Source of the DNA: DATFVA01 sp963839165
GTDB taxonomy: Bacteria; Bacteroidota; Ignavibacteria; Ignavibacteriales; Ignavibacteriaceae
Length of the DNA stretch: 64,000 bases
Assembly: GCA_963839165.1 (NCBI GenBank)
Contig: CAWIUG010000005.1
Span: 1,302,001 to 1,366,000 of the forward strand
Reading direction: 5' to 3'
Below the pieces are notes generated by a model, which was not told the DNA's origin, did not search any database, and saw nothing but the letters and a program-made list of their open reading frames with translations. A program made the translations under genes and the position numbers. Positions 36,150 to 45,411 of this stretch are shown here, one piece after another (positions within the stretch are counted from its first letter, which is position 1; every line of letters begins with the position of its first letter).

Positions 36150-38555
36150 CTAACTGCTCTTTATAAGTGATTCTCTTAACCGTCTTGAAACAGCAACAAA
36201 GAAACCTGCAACCATTATCAGTATTCCGGTCCAAACCAGACTAATGTATGGCTTAATGCTTGCAGCCACTGTTAAGACCTCTTTTGGTGTCTGTTTAGCG
36301 GTGGTTTCACCTTCCAGCTTCCCGACAATAAAGTCTGCCGTTTGAGTTGCGGGATCAATTTTTTTCAGCTGTATTTTAATATTTGCTTCGGAGATCTGTA
36401 CGGGTACATAGATAAAATCACGTCCGGTTTTCTTTAATTTCGGTTCCACGTTATAGGTTTTTCCATCCTTAACAACTTTAAGGTTTGCACCCATTTCAAA
36501 ATCCCCGCCGCTCATCATAACGCTCATATCGGGTTTAACAAATTCGGAATATTCTATCTGCGCTCCTTCAACGTTTGTCTTCTGGCCTACGTTAAGCTGT
36601 ACATCAAGCCCTTCTGTCGCCTGATTTTGCGATTGATCATCATACCCGAGAGGAGAAACATAGAAATCTTTAGTTAGGAGATTCAATATAGCTGGCTCCC
36701 TCATAAGTCCATTATTGAATTCACTTATATACATAACAGGAGAAACAGTATATTTTTTGTCTCCTTTTTCAACCTGAATATTAAAGGCATATTTAGAATT
36801 GTTCTCTATCGGATGATAACCGGTGAAGGTCAGCTTGTATCCGAATGCTTCTTTAGGCTGATTCTTAATCAGATCGATGTCAGTTTCATTGCCGTAAGCT
36901 GCTGAACCTATTACTCCAAGGATAAAAAGTGCAATGCCGATATGTGCAACATAAGCACCCAGCATCTTCATATTGCCGCGGATAACTTTTATTGCTATTT
37001 CAACATTAACAGCCACTGTAAATGCCGCGGAGAAGGCAAGAAGGATCATCATTATTTCATGCATTCCGCCGAATATTACCAGAAAGGCTGTAAACAGAAT
37101 TGCGATAGCAACAGCGGGTATCGATTTCCTTACAAGCTCCTGTCCTTTTGTTTGTTTCCACTTTAGCAGCAGGCTGAGTCCGTTCAGCAAACCGATTATA
37201 ATTGCAATTGGAAGGTTCATTTCATTGTAAAAGAATGTATCAACAGAAACACCGAATAACGGTGCCGAAGTACCGACCAGGACAACAACGGCGGATGCAA
37301 CTAGAACTATTGTTGCGGTAAATAATGCAAGATCTCTGGAAAGTAAATCCTCATCAGTTGCTGTTGCTTCAGTTAAATATTTCCACCTGTAGATAAGCAT
37401 ACCGAAACCAAGAAGAATGAAAGTTCCTATGAATATTACAAGGAATAGGTAAACCAGCATTCCGGGATCGACAAAAGAATGTACAGAAGCGTCACCCAGT
37501 ACGCCGCTTCTTGTTAAGAAGGTGCTGTATAATACCAGTACATATGTCATTATACATAATATCAGGTTGGTTTTGGCGTATTTACCAATGCCGCCTTTAG
37601 CCTGACTTTTCCTCTGAACGAGCAGAGTATGTACCGAAGCAACTCCAACAAGCCACGGGATTAGACTTGAATTTTCAACCGGATCCCATGCCCAGTAGCC
37701 GCCCCAACCAAGCATTTCGTAGGCCCAGTAACCGCCTAGCATAATTCCCAATCCCAGTATTCCGGCGCCCGCAAGCACCCAGGGAAATGACTGGCGTACC
37801 CAGTCTTTATAATCGTTCTTCATCAATGCGGCTACGGCAAAAGAGAAAGGAACGGTGGACATAGAAAAACCTGTGAACAGGATTGGAGGATGAATCTGCA
37901 TCCAGAAATTAAGAAGCTGAGGATTTAGTCCTTTTCCATCCGCGATAAACTGATTAACCGAAATACCTGCAGTAGAAAGTTTTGCATAAAGATCACTGCT
38001 CATTTTGACGAATGTCTGTCCGTTTGAACCGTCGCTGAAGATAAATGATTGAAGCCAGGGAAGATTCAGAAAGCCTGCGCTGATACTTTTAACAGGTATA
38101 AATACCGGCTCTGTCCATATAAAGGCAAAGGGATTTTTAAACATTGGAGAAACCATGATCAGCAGGAACGTTGTAGCAAGAGTAAATACCGTCATCACCC
38201 TGAGTTCAAGATCTCCTCTTTTGGAGGTGTATGACTGCAGGAAAATTCCTACTATGGATGTAAGCAGAAGCCACAGCATGAAACTGCCTTCCTGCCCTCC
38301 CCAGAATGAAGCTATTAGAAACCCGGTTTTCAGACTGTTCTGACTGTAACTATATACATAGTGATACTGGTATTGGTGTGTTAGTATTAGATACCATAAT
38401 ATCGTCGAGGCAACTATTACAAGCACCGCCATAGCATGGTAAGCAATCCTTCCATAATTCACGGCATTCTTATAGCCGCGATAAGAAAGAAAATACATGA
38501 CCATCGCGATCAGACTAAATGCTAACGCAACCGATAGTACAATACTTCCTGCCAT
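36150..38555 (-). CDS. ccmF: CcmF-type cytochrome c haem lyase
   Basis: 801 residues with about 15 membrane segments. The tryptophan-rich haem-handling motif is WGGYWAWDPVENSSLIPWLV, with WGGQEGSFMLWLLL earlier and MQIHPPILFTGF in between, the standard CcmF/CcsA-family landmarks. A large soluble periplasmic domain (about 560-760) lies before the last membrane helix. It attaches haem, delivered by CcmE, to apocytochromes such as the one in the nos cluster. It is the last gene of the ccm unit. CcmG, CcmH and CcmI are not in the window. Confidence 0.92.
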   Translation of the reverse strand: MAGSIVLSVALAFSLIAMVMYFLSYRGYKNAVNYGRIAYHAMAVLVIVASTILWYLILTHQYQYHYVYSYSQNSLKTGFLIASFWGGQEGSFMLWLLLTSIVGIFLQSYTSKRGDLELRVMTVFTLATTFLLIMVSPMFKNPFAFIWTEPVFIPVKSISAGFLNLPWLQSFIFSDGSNGQTFVKMSSDLYAKLSTAGISVNQFIADGKGLNPQLLNFWMQIHPPILFTGFSMSTVPFSFAVAALMKNDYKDWVRQSFPWVLAGAGILGLGIMLGGYWAYEMLGWGGYWAWDPVENSSLIPWLVGVASVHTLLVQRKSQAKGGIGKYAKTNLILCIMTYVLVLYSTFLTRSGVLGDASVHSFVDPGMLVYLFLVIFIGTFILLGFGMLIYRWKYLTEATATDEDLLSRDLALFTATIVLVASAVVVLVGTSAPLFGVSVDTFFYNEMNLPIAIIIGLLNGLSLLLKWKQTKGQELVRKSIPAVAIAILFTAFLVIFGGMHEIMMILLAFSAAFTVAVNVEIAIKVIRGNMKMLGAYVAHIGIALFILGVIGSAAYGNETDIDLIKNQPKEAFGYKLTFTGYHPIENNSKYAFNIQVEKGDKKYTVSPVMYISEFNNGLMREPAILNLLTKDFYVSPLGYDDQSQNQATEGLDVQLNVGQKTNVEGAQIEYSEFVKPDMSVMMSGGDFEMGANLKVVKDGKTYNVEPKLKKTGRDFIYVPVQISEANIKIQLKKIDPATQTADFIVGKLEGETTAKQTPKEVLTVAASIKPYISLVWTGILIMVAGFFVAVSRRLRESLIKSS

Positions 38556-38613
38556 ATCTTCCTCAGTGTTATCTTAATTAAATTATATGTAACTGTTCTT
38601 AACTACGTTGGAC

Positions 38614-39003
38614 TTATAAACCGGAGGTTTTAGCCTTCTCATTTTCATATTTGCTCGGGCACTTCGTCAATATATCCCTTGCATGGAAATATCCGTCTTT
38701 ATACTGTCCTGTTACAACTACGCTTTTGGCTGTTTCGAAGTTATTGGGAATTGTTCCGTCATAAACAACCTTCATCTGGTTGCCGCTTTCATCTGCCATA
38801 TAAAAGCTGAAGGTTCTGCTGGCTTTATCTATCTGGTAATTTTTATCCTTTACCCAGCTGCCTGTAGCTTTAACGGTTTTATCTGTATTCATGACATTAG
38901 AAAAATTACTTTCATATTTAATGTTACTCTGCGTGAACAGGTAACCCATCAGACCAAGAAAGAGAACAATGATAGCTCCACCGAATATATATTTATTTTT
39001 CAT
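38614..39003 (-). CDS. ccmE: CcmE haem chaperone, Cys-type (CxxxY)
   Basis: 129 residues: an N-terminal membrane anchor (IFGGAIIVLFLGLMGYLF), an OB-fold beta-barrel (TVKATGSWVKDKNYQ, FSFYMADESGNQMKVVYDG, SVVVTGQYKDGYFHARDI) and a short flexible tail. The family normally binds haem covalently through His in HxxxY; here the motif is CPSKY with Cys115 and Tyr119. The Cys form is known from some sulfate reducers and archaea with a divergent Ccm system. Its first bases overlap the end of the small ccmD-like gene. Confidence 0.9.
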   Translation of the reverse strand: MKNKYIFGGAIIVLFLGLMGYLFTQSNIKYESNFSNVMNTDKTVKATGSWVKDKNYQIDKASRTFSFYMADESGNQMKVVYDGTIPNNFETAKSVVVTGQYKDGYFHARDILTKCPSKYENEKAKTSGL

Positions 39004-39151
39004 GCTTATCTCCTTTTATTTCTTTTTCTACATTCTTTATTCTTTTATCGATATTGTTCAGAAAAAAGAATATTCCCGCCCATACAATCAATACTATTAT
39101 CATTACAATATAGATCGCATTGTTATGCAGGAAATCATAAAGTCCGCTCAA
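38993..39151 (-). CDS. ccmD: CcmD-like small membrane protein (short gene between ccmC and ccmE)
   Basis: A 52-codon frame starting at TTG, with GAGG five bases upstream, fills the gap between ccmC and ccmE. It encodes LYDFLHNNAIYIVMIIVLIV then WAGIFFFLNNIDKRIKNVEK: one membrane helix followed by a short charged cytoplasmic helix, the classic CcmD layout (the NNIDKRIKNVEKE part corresponds to the LDRRLRRLE region). The stop lies inside the first codons of ccmE, so the genes are coupled. CcmD helps release haem-loaded CcmE from the CcmABC complex. It is short enough to be missed by routine gene calling. Confidence 0.8.
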   Translation of the reverse strand: MSGLYDFLHNNAIYIVMIIVLIVWAGIFFFLNNIDKRIKNVEKEIKGDKHEK

Positions 39152-39158
39152 GTTATCC

Positions 39159-39866
39159 TCAGGTTTGTTGTTTATTTAAACTTTCTTTGTACATCAATGA
39201 TTTATAGCCGATTCTCCACATCCAGAAGTATAATATAGTAAATCCGATAAGTGAAAGATAAAAGATGAGCATCATGTTAGCGTTCATCTTAAAGTCGACT
39301 ACAGGACCGGAATTTGTATCATCTGCGGATCCGGGGTGCAGACCTGCCATTATTCTCGGCATAATAAAAATAAAGAACGGTACCGTTACAAAAGCAATAA
39401 TTGCGTAAACTGCTGAAAGAGTCGCTCTCTTCTCTTCATTTTCAATGGAGGATCTTAATGCAAACCATGCTCCGTAAATTAAGAGTAAAGCAAATATACT
39501 TGATTGACGTGGGTCCCAATTCCAGAAAGAACCCCAGGCAAATTTTGCCCATACGGCTCCTGTTACGGTTGCAAGTATACAAAAAATAATACCCAGCTGG
39601 GCAGCGGTATACGATTTTATGTCGTCATTCATATCGCGGCTCCGCAGGTATTTAAAACTGTAAATAGTTGACATAAGGAAAGCGATGACTGTCAGCCAGG
39701 CTGTCGGTACGTGAAAAAATATGATTTTAGCATTTTCCTCAAGGCCCGGGATGAATGGGAATTGGTACCAGTGAGTGGGATTCTCAACTATGGGAAATGC
39801 TATTCCCGCCACGGAAACGAAGGCGAGAAGCAAAAACAGGAAACTTTTCCAGAGTATTGTTTTCAT
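39159..39866 (-). CDS. ccmC: CcmC haem-handling membrane protein
   Basis: 235 residues with six membrane segments and the WWD-type motif WGSFWNWDPRQSS, diagnostic of the CcmC/CcmF family, preceded by FFHVPTAWLTVIAFLMS with a haem-ligand His. CcmC presents haem to CcmE at the outer face of the inner membrane. It lies 22 bases after ccmB and eight bases ahead of the ccmD-like gene. Confidence 0.93.
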   Translation of the reverse strand: MKTILWKSFLFLLLAFVSVAGIAFPIVENPTHWYQFPFIPGLEENAKIIFFHVPTAWLTVIAFLMSTIYSFKYLRSRDMNDDIKSYTAAQLGIIFCILATVTGAVWAKFAWGSFWNWDPRQSSIFALLLIYGAWFALRSSIENEEKRATLSAVYAIIAFVTVPFFIFIMPRIMAGLHPGSADDTNSGPVVDFKMNANMMLIFYLSLIGFTILYFWMWRIGYKSLMYKESLNKQQT

Positions 39867-39888
39867 AGCTTATATTAAATTAAAATTA

Positions 39889-40554
39889 CTAATCTTTCCA
39901 TATAAAATCGAACAGCATATAAGATGCAGTTAACATAATTACGTCGTAACTGATAACAATTGCTAGCTCAAATTTAGATTTTTCAAAACCTGTGCCATCG
40001 ATAGAGAATAAAGTTAGCTGTACGGAAGTTAAAATTAAAGGTAATAATATAGGAAAAGAGAGCACCGGATAAAGTGTTCCTTTAGCCCCGGCTTTGGAAA
40101 TTATGGCTGCTATTATAGTTGACGAAATTGCAAGCCCGATATTACCGAGTATGAATGCGCTGAGGAACAGGGCAAAATTCCTTATTACAAAAGCTTCGAA
40201 AACTGCGGAATATAATAATGCGATGACGATATTCATACAAAAAACCAGTACCAGGTTGAATATCAGTTTCCCTGTAAATACCGTTGAAGGAGAGGCTATC
40301 AGCTGAAGGGTGAGTGAAGTTCCCCTTTCCTCTTCAGAAACAAATGCTCTTGCCAGTCCTGACATAGCTGTAAAAAATATAACAACCCAGAATAGCCCCG
40401 CAGTAAGGTTCTCGTTTATCCTTTCATTTCCAATAGAAAACATGATCACGCTTATTGCAACTATTATGAACATCGCAAGTGAATTTATAGCATAACGAGT
40501 TCTGAGCTCAGAACGAAAGTCTTTCAGGAACAATGAATACGATTTTGAGCTCAC
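39889..40554 (-). CDS. ccmB: CcmB haem-exporter permease
   Basis: 221 residues, six membrane segments, with the cytoplasmic EEERGTSLTLQLIASPSTVF stretch and GKLIFNLVLVFCMNIVIALL typical of CcmB. It forms the CcmAB ABC transporter whose ATPase cycle releases haem-bound CcmE. It overlaps ccmA by four bases. Confidence 0.9.
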   Translation of the reverse strand: MSSKSYSLFLKDFRSELRTRYAINSLAMFIIVAISVIMFSIGNERINENLTAGLFWVVIFFTAMSGLARAFVSEEERGTSLTLQLIASPSTVFTGKLIFNLVLVFCMNIVIALLYSAVFEAFVIRNFALFLSAFILGNIGLAISSTIIAAIISKAGAKGTLYPVLSFPILLPLILTSVQLTLFSIDGTGFEKSKFELAIVISYDVIMLTASYMLFDFIWKD

Positions 40555-41204
40555 TTTACATCCTGTACAGTTATATTTTTATAATCCTGGATAACAATTT
40601 TTTCGCCGCAAAGTTCCAGATCGGTTTTCTCATTTGATGCGATAAGTACAATGCTGTTCTGACCTGCTTCGCGGATAATTTTATAAACCGACTCCTTCCC
40701 TTCATCATCGAGGTTGGATGTTGGTTCATCGAGTATAAGCAGGCGCGGAGAATGCATAAGGGCAAATAGGAATTTCATTCTCTGCTTCATACCGGAGGAA
40801 TAGGTTTTTACAAGGTCATCCTTCCGGTCGTATAGGAGAAATATCTTAAGAAGATAATCTACCCTGTCCTTATTGAAGGGGATGTTTCTTATATCGGCAA
40901 ATAATTCCAGGTTCTCCCAGGCAGTAAATTCCTCGTATAGAACAAGGTAGGGAGAAACAAAACCTATATGATTATGAAGCTTCTCCGGCGGAATTTCATT
41001 ACCTTCAATTGTATGTTTCACTTTCCCTCTGGTGGGAGAGATGAGTCCTGCAATAATTTTAACCAGGGTGGATTTGCCTGAACCGTTTGGTCCTGATATA
41101 CCATACACACCGTTCTTATCGAACCCGAAGCTGAGTCCTGAGAATATTAGTCTTCTTCCGAATGTTTTACTTAATGATTCTGCCCGGATTGAAAAATTAT
41201 TCAT
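40551..41204 (-). CDS. ccmA: CcmA ABC ATPase of the haem-exporter complex
   Basis: 217 residues. Walker A GPNGSGKST near 38-46, signature YSSGMKQRMKF near 139, Walker B LLILDEPTSNLDD near 155-167. The size and position ahead of ccmB fix the assignment. Its start lies inside the end of the upstream secreted metalloprotease gene (8-base overlap), which ties the ccm genes to the preceding operon rather than to a promoter of their own. Confidence 0.92.
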   Translation of the reverse strand: MNNFSIRAESLSKTFGRRLIFSGLSFGFDKNGVYGISGPNGSGKSTLVKIIAGLISPTRGKVKHTIEGNEIPPEKLHNHIGFVSPYLVLYEEFTAWENLELFADIRNIPFNKDRVDYLLKIFLLYDRKDDLVKTYSSGMKQRMKFLFALMHSPRLLILDEPTSNLDDEGKESVYKIIREAGQNSIVLIASNEKTDLELCGEKIVIQDYKNITVQDVK

Positions 41205-42867
41205 TAAATATAACCAGCTTCCCTATTTTCTTTTCACTGCCTGACAGGGTTATATAAATATATACTCCCGATGGAACGCGCTGATTTTTGTTATCCAGTC
41301 CGTTCCACTTCATAACTCTTTGTCCCGATAAATAATCAAAAGGTTTCGTAACCGAGAAAATTAATTCCATTGCCGAAGTATATACATTAAGGCTTGCATC
41401 AGAACCTCCGCTGCTCTTTACAGGGAAAATAATGTAATCATTTGTGCTGTATCTGAAAGGATTAGGAAATGCATAATCAGAAATTTCCAGCGGTATTTCG
41501 CCTTCCCGTATAAGGTAATTATTAAAGAATTCGGATGACGTCCATGCAGAAGGTTGATTTGTTACTATTTTGGAATAGTACACCCCGGTAAGCTGCTGAC
41601 TTCCGGGTTCATTATAATCATAAACATAATATGTAAAAGGATAATAATTCTGAGTGTTATTAACGCCATTTATATAATCGGTATTTGTAACGAGCACTGT
41701 AAGCGTATCCCCCTTAACCCGGTCAACGAAATCAATAAAATTATTAGATGTGGGATGAGCATTCATAGTTACGTTAACAGACGAAGAAGTGAAATCCAGA
41801 ATATCTGATGGAGAGACTTCAGGATAATTTGCGGCCTCTTCGAAATATTCACCTTGGATAGTTCTGTAACCCGTATAGAAAGTCCATATTCCGAATTTAT
41901 TCAGCTCGCTCCCGAAACTTGTTCCCTGTTCAAAGAGTGAGGAATTGATAGCGTTTATTGCCCTCATTTCCGGCATCTTTTCCCATTGAGTTTTAATGAT
42001 ATCAAATCCAAACCTGTCTTTCATAAAAATATTCCAGATCGCCAGATTATAACCATTGTTCTCAGCAAGAGCCCGATCAGTATTCCTGAAATAGTCACTC
42101 ATATAAGCGTAATAATCATTAACGGTATCGAAGACAAACTCCTCCATTGAGGTGGATGTCAGCTCGTAGAAAAAAAGATCTGCATCCCTGTAAATATAAT
42201 TTCCTACCTGTATAGAATGATGAAATTCGTGGGCTGCGGTCACCCGGGCAGCATCGATTCCATGGGTATAAAAACCGGATCCGAATTTATAGTCTACTTC
42301 AATATATGAAGTCCATCTTGAGTCGTTTCCGATCTGTGTTTCGAAAAATGTTTCTCCATATAAGTTACCCAGAGGGATTATATAGATATCGTACCTGTTG
42401 TCACCGCCGGCACTATCGGGAAGTACACCCGGCTGGGTATCTTCGGGCGGTGGTGGATACCCGAGATAATTAACTTCGAAGTTATACGATGAGTCGAGTG
42501 CCTGTGCAAATGCATTTATATCGTATTGGGGTACAAAAGAGCCCGACGAATAATAATGAATACGAAAAAATCCTGAGGGTGAAACTATGCTTGCATCTGT
42601 AGCAGGACGAGCGGAAAATACCTTCAGCACTCTCTTCTGGGGTTCTGTAAATTCGTTGAAATGAAGGAAAATCTCGGCCGCAGCGCCAAACCCGCATTTG
42701 ATACGAGTGGTATCCTCCAGGAAATTTCCCGGCATCTCCGAAATACTATAATTACGGGCGTTTACATAGAAGTTGAAAAGGGAATCCAACTTGTTCCGAG
42801 TCCACTCCTGTGAAAAGCCGGAAGTATATAAGATAAAAATCAGAAAGAGCAGGAGTTTTTTATTCAT
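41197..42867 (-). CDS. Secreted putative metalloprotease with T9SS-type C-terminus (MXAN_6640-like)
   Basis: 556 residues with a signal peptide (LLFLIFILYTSGFSQ). A zinc-protease motif HEFHH at 213-217 (HExxH) sits in VTAAHEFHHSIQVG, followed by ELTSTSMEEFVFD, a possible downstream Glu ligand, like the MXAN_6640 family of putative metalloproteases. The C-terminus (AFPNPFRYSTNDYIIFP ... GVYIYITLSGSEKKIGKLVI) is a type IX sorting domain. It lies between a repeat protein and ccmA with overlaps on both sides (ATGA upstream). It would act outside the cell; its substrate is unknown. Confidence 0.78.
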   Translation of the reverse strand: MNKKLLLFLIFILYTSGFSQEWTRNKLDSLFNFYVNARNYSISEMPGNFLEDTTRIKCGFGAAAEIFLHFNEFTEPQKRVLKVFSARPATDASIVSPSGFFRIHYYSSGSFVPQYDINAFAQALDSSYNFEVNYLGYPPPPEDTQPGVLPDSAGGDNRYDIYIIPLGNLYGETFFETQIGNDSRWTSYIEVDYKFGSGFYTHGIDAARVTAAHEFHHSIQVGNYIYRDADLFFYELTSTSMEEFVFDTVNDYYAYMSDYFRNTDRALAENNGYNLAIWNIFMKDRFGFDIIKTQWEKMPEMRAINAINSSLFEQGTSFGSELNKFGIWTFYTGYRTIQGEYFEEAANYPEVSPSDILDFTSSSVNVTMNAHPTSNNFIDFVDRVKGDTLTVLVTNTDYINGVNNTQNYYPFTYYVYDYNEPGSQQLTGVYYSKIVTNQPSAWTSSEFFNNYLIREGEIPLEISDYAFPNPFRYSTNDYIIFPVKSSGGSDASLNVYTSAMELIFSVTKPFDYLSGQRVMKWNGLDNKNQRVPSGVYIYITLSGSEKKIGKLVIFNE

Positions 42868-45056
42868 TTAAGCTCATTGATCGTGATACAGTTTTCGTTG
42901 TTATCAATATAAACAATATGATAATTCCGGGAATTCATGTTTTTAATAAAAAAGGACCTTGAGTTTACATTCTCTAATAATAGACTGCGTGTTATAGTTT
43001 TATTCCCATTCGAAAGTTCAAGTGTCTTTATATTCTGCTGAACGGGATTAAAATAACAGACTTTCTGCCGGCCGTTAAATCTAAGTGTGCCAAAAAATAA
43101 TTGATTTTTATCTTTTATCCTAAGACCCGGAGCCTGACTATTTTTTCCGGAGACTGTGAACGCGTCCGGACCAAGGAAAAAAATCAGATCATTCTTATCC
43201 TTTGAACTTAAAAACCCGAATAGCGCTGAATTTTCCCTGTTTAGAAAATTTCCTGCGTAAATGACTACTTCGTTCCCGCCTCTGATATTTGTTTCAAATT
43301 CGGAGTTCCTGCTGTTTGCTTCCAGAAGTCTCTCCCCTATTATCATGTTCGAGTCCTGAACAGCATAAAATACTTCAGGTCTGTTGTAGATAGAAAGTGC
43401 GGCATCAGAAACATTCTTCCTTAAACCGGCAAATGTATAGTATTGGTACCGTCCCTGCTCATTAACAAAGGTTGTTACTCCCAGGCTGTTATCCTTTACA
43501 AAAGCAGCGTAAAGTCTCCCTGTGTAATCATTTATTTTAATATCCTTTATTGCGCCCGGAGAATAAAGTGAATTTCTTGTGAACCTGTTCTTTACAAGAT
43601 CGACCACAATTACTTCGATTAACTTTTTATCCCTCGTGAAACAGAAAAATGTTTTCTGCCCGGGTAGTTTGTTATTTACAACAACAGCATTTTCATTTTC
43701 AAAAAGAGAAATGGGGAACCAGGTTTCAGGTATGCCTGAATTATTCCTGATTATAAGATTTAGCGTTTTATTAAATCCATCAATAAAACAGATGTCATTA
43801 ATAGTGTTATTTCCCCTGTCATAATAAGAAACTACTGTCGGGTTTGCTCCGGCAACAAGACTTACGTTCTCTGAGATTGAAGCCAGGTTGGATACAAGGT
43901 AATACTTTCCTTTATCGTCAAGAGTGATAATCCCATTTATGAATTTGCTATAGTAAGGAATAATATCGGAAAGTGAATTCTTTTTCAGGTATAAGATTTC
44001 CTGATAGAACTTCCTGGTATCCCTGCCATAAATTAAGGAGAGCGTTCCATTTGCTTTGTTGATATAAGCGATGTCGATAAGACCGTCTCTGTTGAAATCA
44101 CCTGTAATTATTTTATCAATTCCATATTTGGTATTGATGATTACTGTATCATCATAGGAGGAAGTAAAATCGCCGTAATATATAATTATCGATTTATCTT
44201 CTGTAAATACAAGGTCCGTGTATGAGTCGAGATCAAGATCGGCTGACTGAAGGGAAGTTACAGGCCTGCTGAATGGTATTTCCCTTACCTTGTTAAAATT
44301 TCCCTTGCTGTTATTATAAAGAAACTGCAGCCTGTTAGAGAACATCTCAAATGCAGCAATATCGGGATAGCCGTCATTATTCAGGTCGGCAAATACTGCT
44401 TCAGCGTAACTGGTTTTTTCAACTATTTTTTTCTCACGAAGTTTCGCTTCCTGGTAAATGAGAGAAAGTCCGTTAAATGTGCTTCCGGAAACAAGCAGTT
44501 CAGGAATGCTGTCGCCGTTTACATCGGCGGTACTGAGGTTTTCAGGGTATGTATTGAAGCCTATTCTCGTTTCTTCATCAGGATACCCTTCATTATTAAA
44601 TTTTAAGATCCCGGCAGAACTCTGCTTTCGGGAGATATAGGCATATCCTGATATCGTGTTGTTTTTATCCCGTAAATACTGTACAACAGAAATTTCACGT
44701 GGGGTGCTGTAAGTGTGTGAAGATCCGAAAGTACCGTTTTGGTTTCCGTCAATTAAGGTTAGGGTCCTGCCGGAAGGATCAAAAAAAAGAAGATCCGTAT
44801 ATGAATCTTCGTTATAGTTTAGTGAGAATATTTTCTGGCAGCCGGAATCGACTTTAAAATACTGGTACCTGCAGAAGCCATTAATTGGTACCTGCGGATA
44901 ACTATTATATGAAAGCAGGAGTAAAAGAAACAGGAGGTTAACTTTTCCTTTTACGGGATTGAAGTCTGTTTTCCCTTCTGTTAAGTGCTTCTTCAAATCT
45001 TCTTTTTTCATCTTCCGTTTCAGGAATAATCTCATTCGTTTTAACCGGCTTTCCAT
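42864..45056 (-). CDS. Exported FG-GAP/VCBS-repeat protein
   Basis: Up to 730 residues. After a hydrophobic stretch (VNLLFLLLLLSYNSYPQ) come many FG-GAP/VCBS-like repeats with DxNxDGxxDI/L calcium loops (ADVNGDSIPELLV, ADLNNDGYPDIAAF, ADLDLDSYTDLVF, GDFNRDGLIDIAYI), predicting a seven-bladed propeller. The start is uncertain: the only ATGs in frame lie inside the thioesterase gene and would put 40-60 charged residues ahead of the signal peptide. A start close to the thioesterase stop, just before VNLLFLL, is more natural but uses a rare codon. No type IX domain is evident. Confidence 0.65.
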   Translation of the reverse strand: MESRLKRMRLFLKRKMKKEDLKKHLTEGKTDFNPVKGKVNLLFLLLLLSYNSYPQVPINGFCRYQYFKVDSGCQKIFSLNYNEDSYTDLLFFDPSGRTLTLIDGNQNGTFGSSHTYSTPREISVVQYLRDKNNTISGYAYISRKQSSAGILKFNNEGYPDEETRIGFNTYPENLSTADVNGDSIPELLVSGSTFNGLSLIYQEAKLREKKIVEKTSYAEAVFADLNNDGYPDIAAFEMFSNRLQFLYNNSKGNFNKVREIPFSRPVTSLQSADLDLDSYTDLVFTEDKSIIIYYGDFTSSYDDTVIINTKYGIDKIITGDFNRDGLIDIAYINKANGTLSLIYGRDTRKFYQEILYLKKNSLSDIIPYYSKFINGIITLDDKGKYYLVSNLASISENVSLVAGANPTVVSYYDRGNNTINDICFIDGFNKTLNLIIRNNSGIPETWFPISLFENENAVVVNNKLPGQKTFFCFTRDKKLIEVIVVDLVKNRFTRNSLYSPGAIKDIKINDYTGRLYAAFVKDNSLGVTTFVNEQGRYQYYTFAGLRKNVSDAALSIYNRPEVFYAVQDSNMIIGERLLEANSRNSEFETNIRGGNEVVIYAGNFLNRENSALFGFLSSKDKNDLIFFLGPDAFTVSGKNSQAPGLRIKDKNQLFFGTLRFNGRQKVCYFNPVQQNIKTLELSNGNKTITRSLLLENVNSRSFFIKNMNSRNYHIVYIDNNENCITINELK

Positions 45057-45411
45057 TCTGATCCACGCTTACAAAGGTTAAATATGCAGAATTTGTATGG
45101 ATTCTTGTCCCTTTTCTGAAGGATTCGGCAAATACTTTTACTCCTACCTCCATAGAGGTATTAAAGGCACGGTTAACCGAAGCATAAAGAGTGACAGCAT
45201 CGCCAAGGTTAATAGGATGATGAAAATCTATCCGGTCAACAGAAGCAGTTACGCAAACAAAGTTTGAATGTTTGGCAGCGCCTAATGCTGCGCAGATATC
45301 AATCCAGTGCATCAGCTGGCCTCCGAGTAGCTTTCCAAGCTGGTTAGTGTGGTTGGGAAGCACAAGCTCGGTCATAATCATTTTACTGTCGTTAACTTTT
45401 TTAGCAGCCAT
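44938..45411 (-). CDS. Hotdog-fold acyl-CoA thioesterase (YciA-like)
   Basis: 157 residues of the acyl-CoA hydrolase hotdog family: ELVLPNHTNQLGKLLGGQLM then HWIDICAALGAAKHS near 12-46, VTASVDRIDFHHPINLGD near 56-73, and the HTNSAYLTFV strand near 108. The Asn and Asp active-site positions (NHTNQLG, IDICAA) are kept. It hydrolyses cytosolic acyl-CoA. The charged tail (RRENRLQSRKRKS) is long. The start codon follows the bamD stop directly (TAAATG). Confidence 0.85.
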   Translation of the reverse strand: MAAKKVNDSKMIMTELVLPNHTNQLGKLLGGQLMHWIDICAALGAAKHSNFVCVTASVDRIDFHHPINLGDAVTLYASVNRAFNTSMEVGVKVFAESFRKGTRIHTNSAYLTFVSVDQNGKPVKTNEIIPETEDEKRRFEEALNRRENRLQSRKRKS

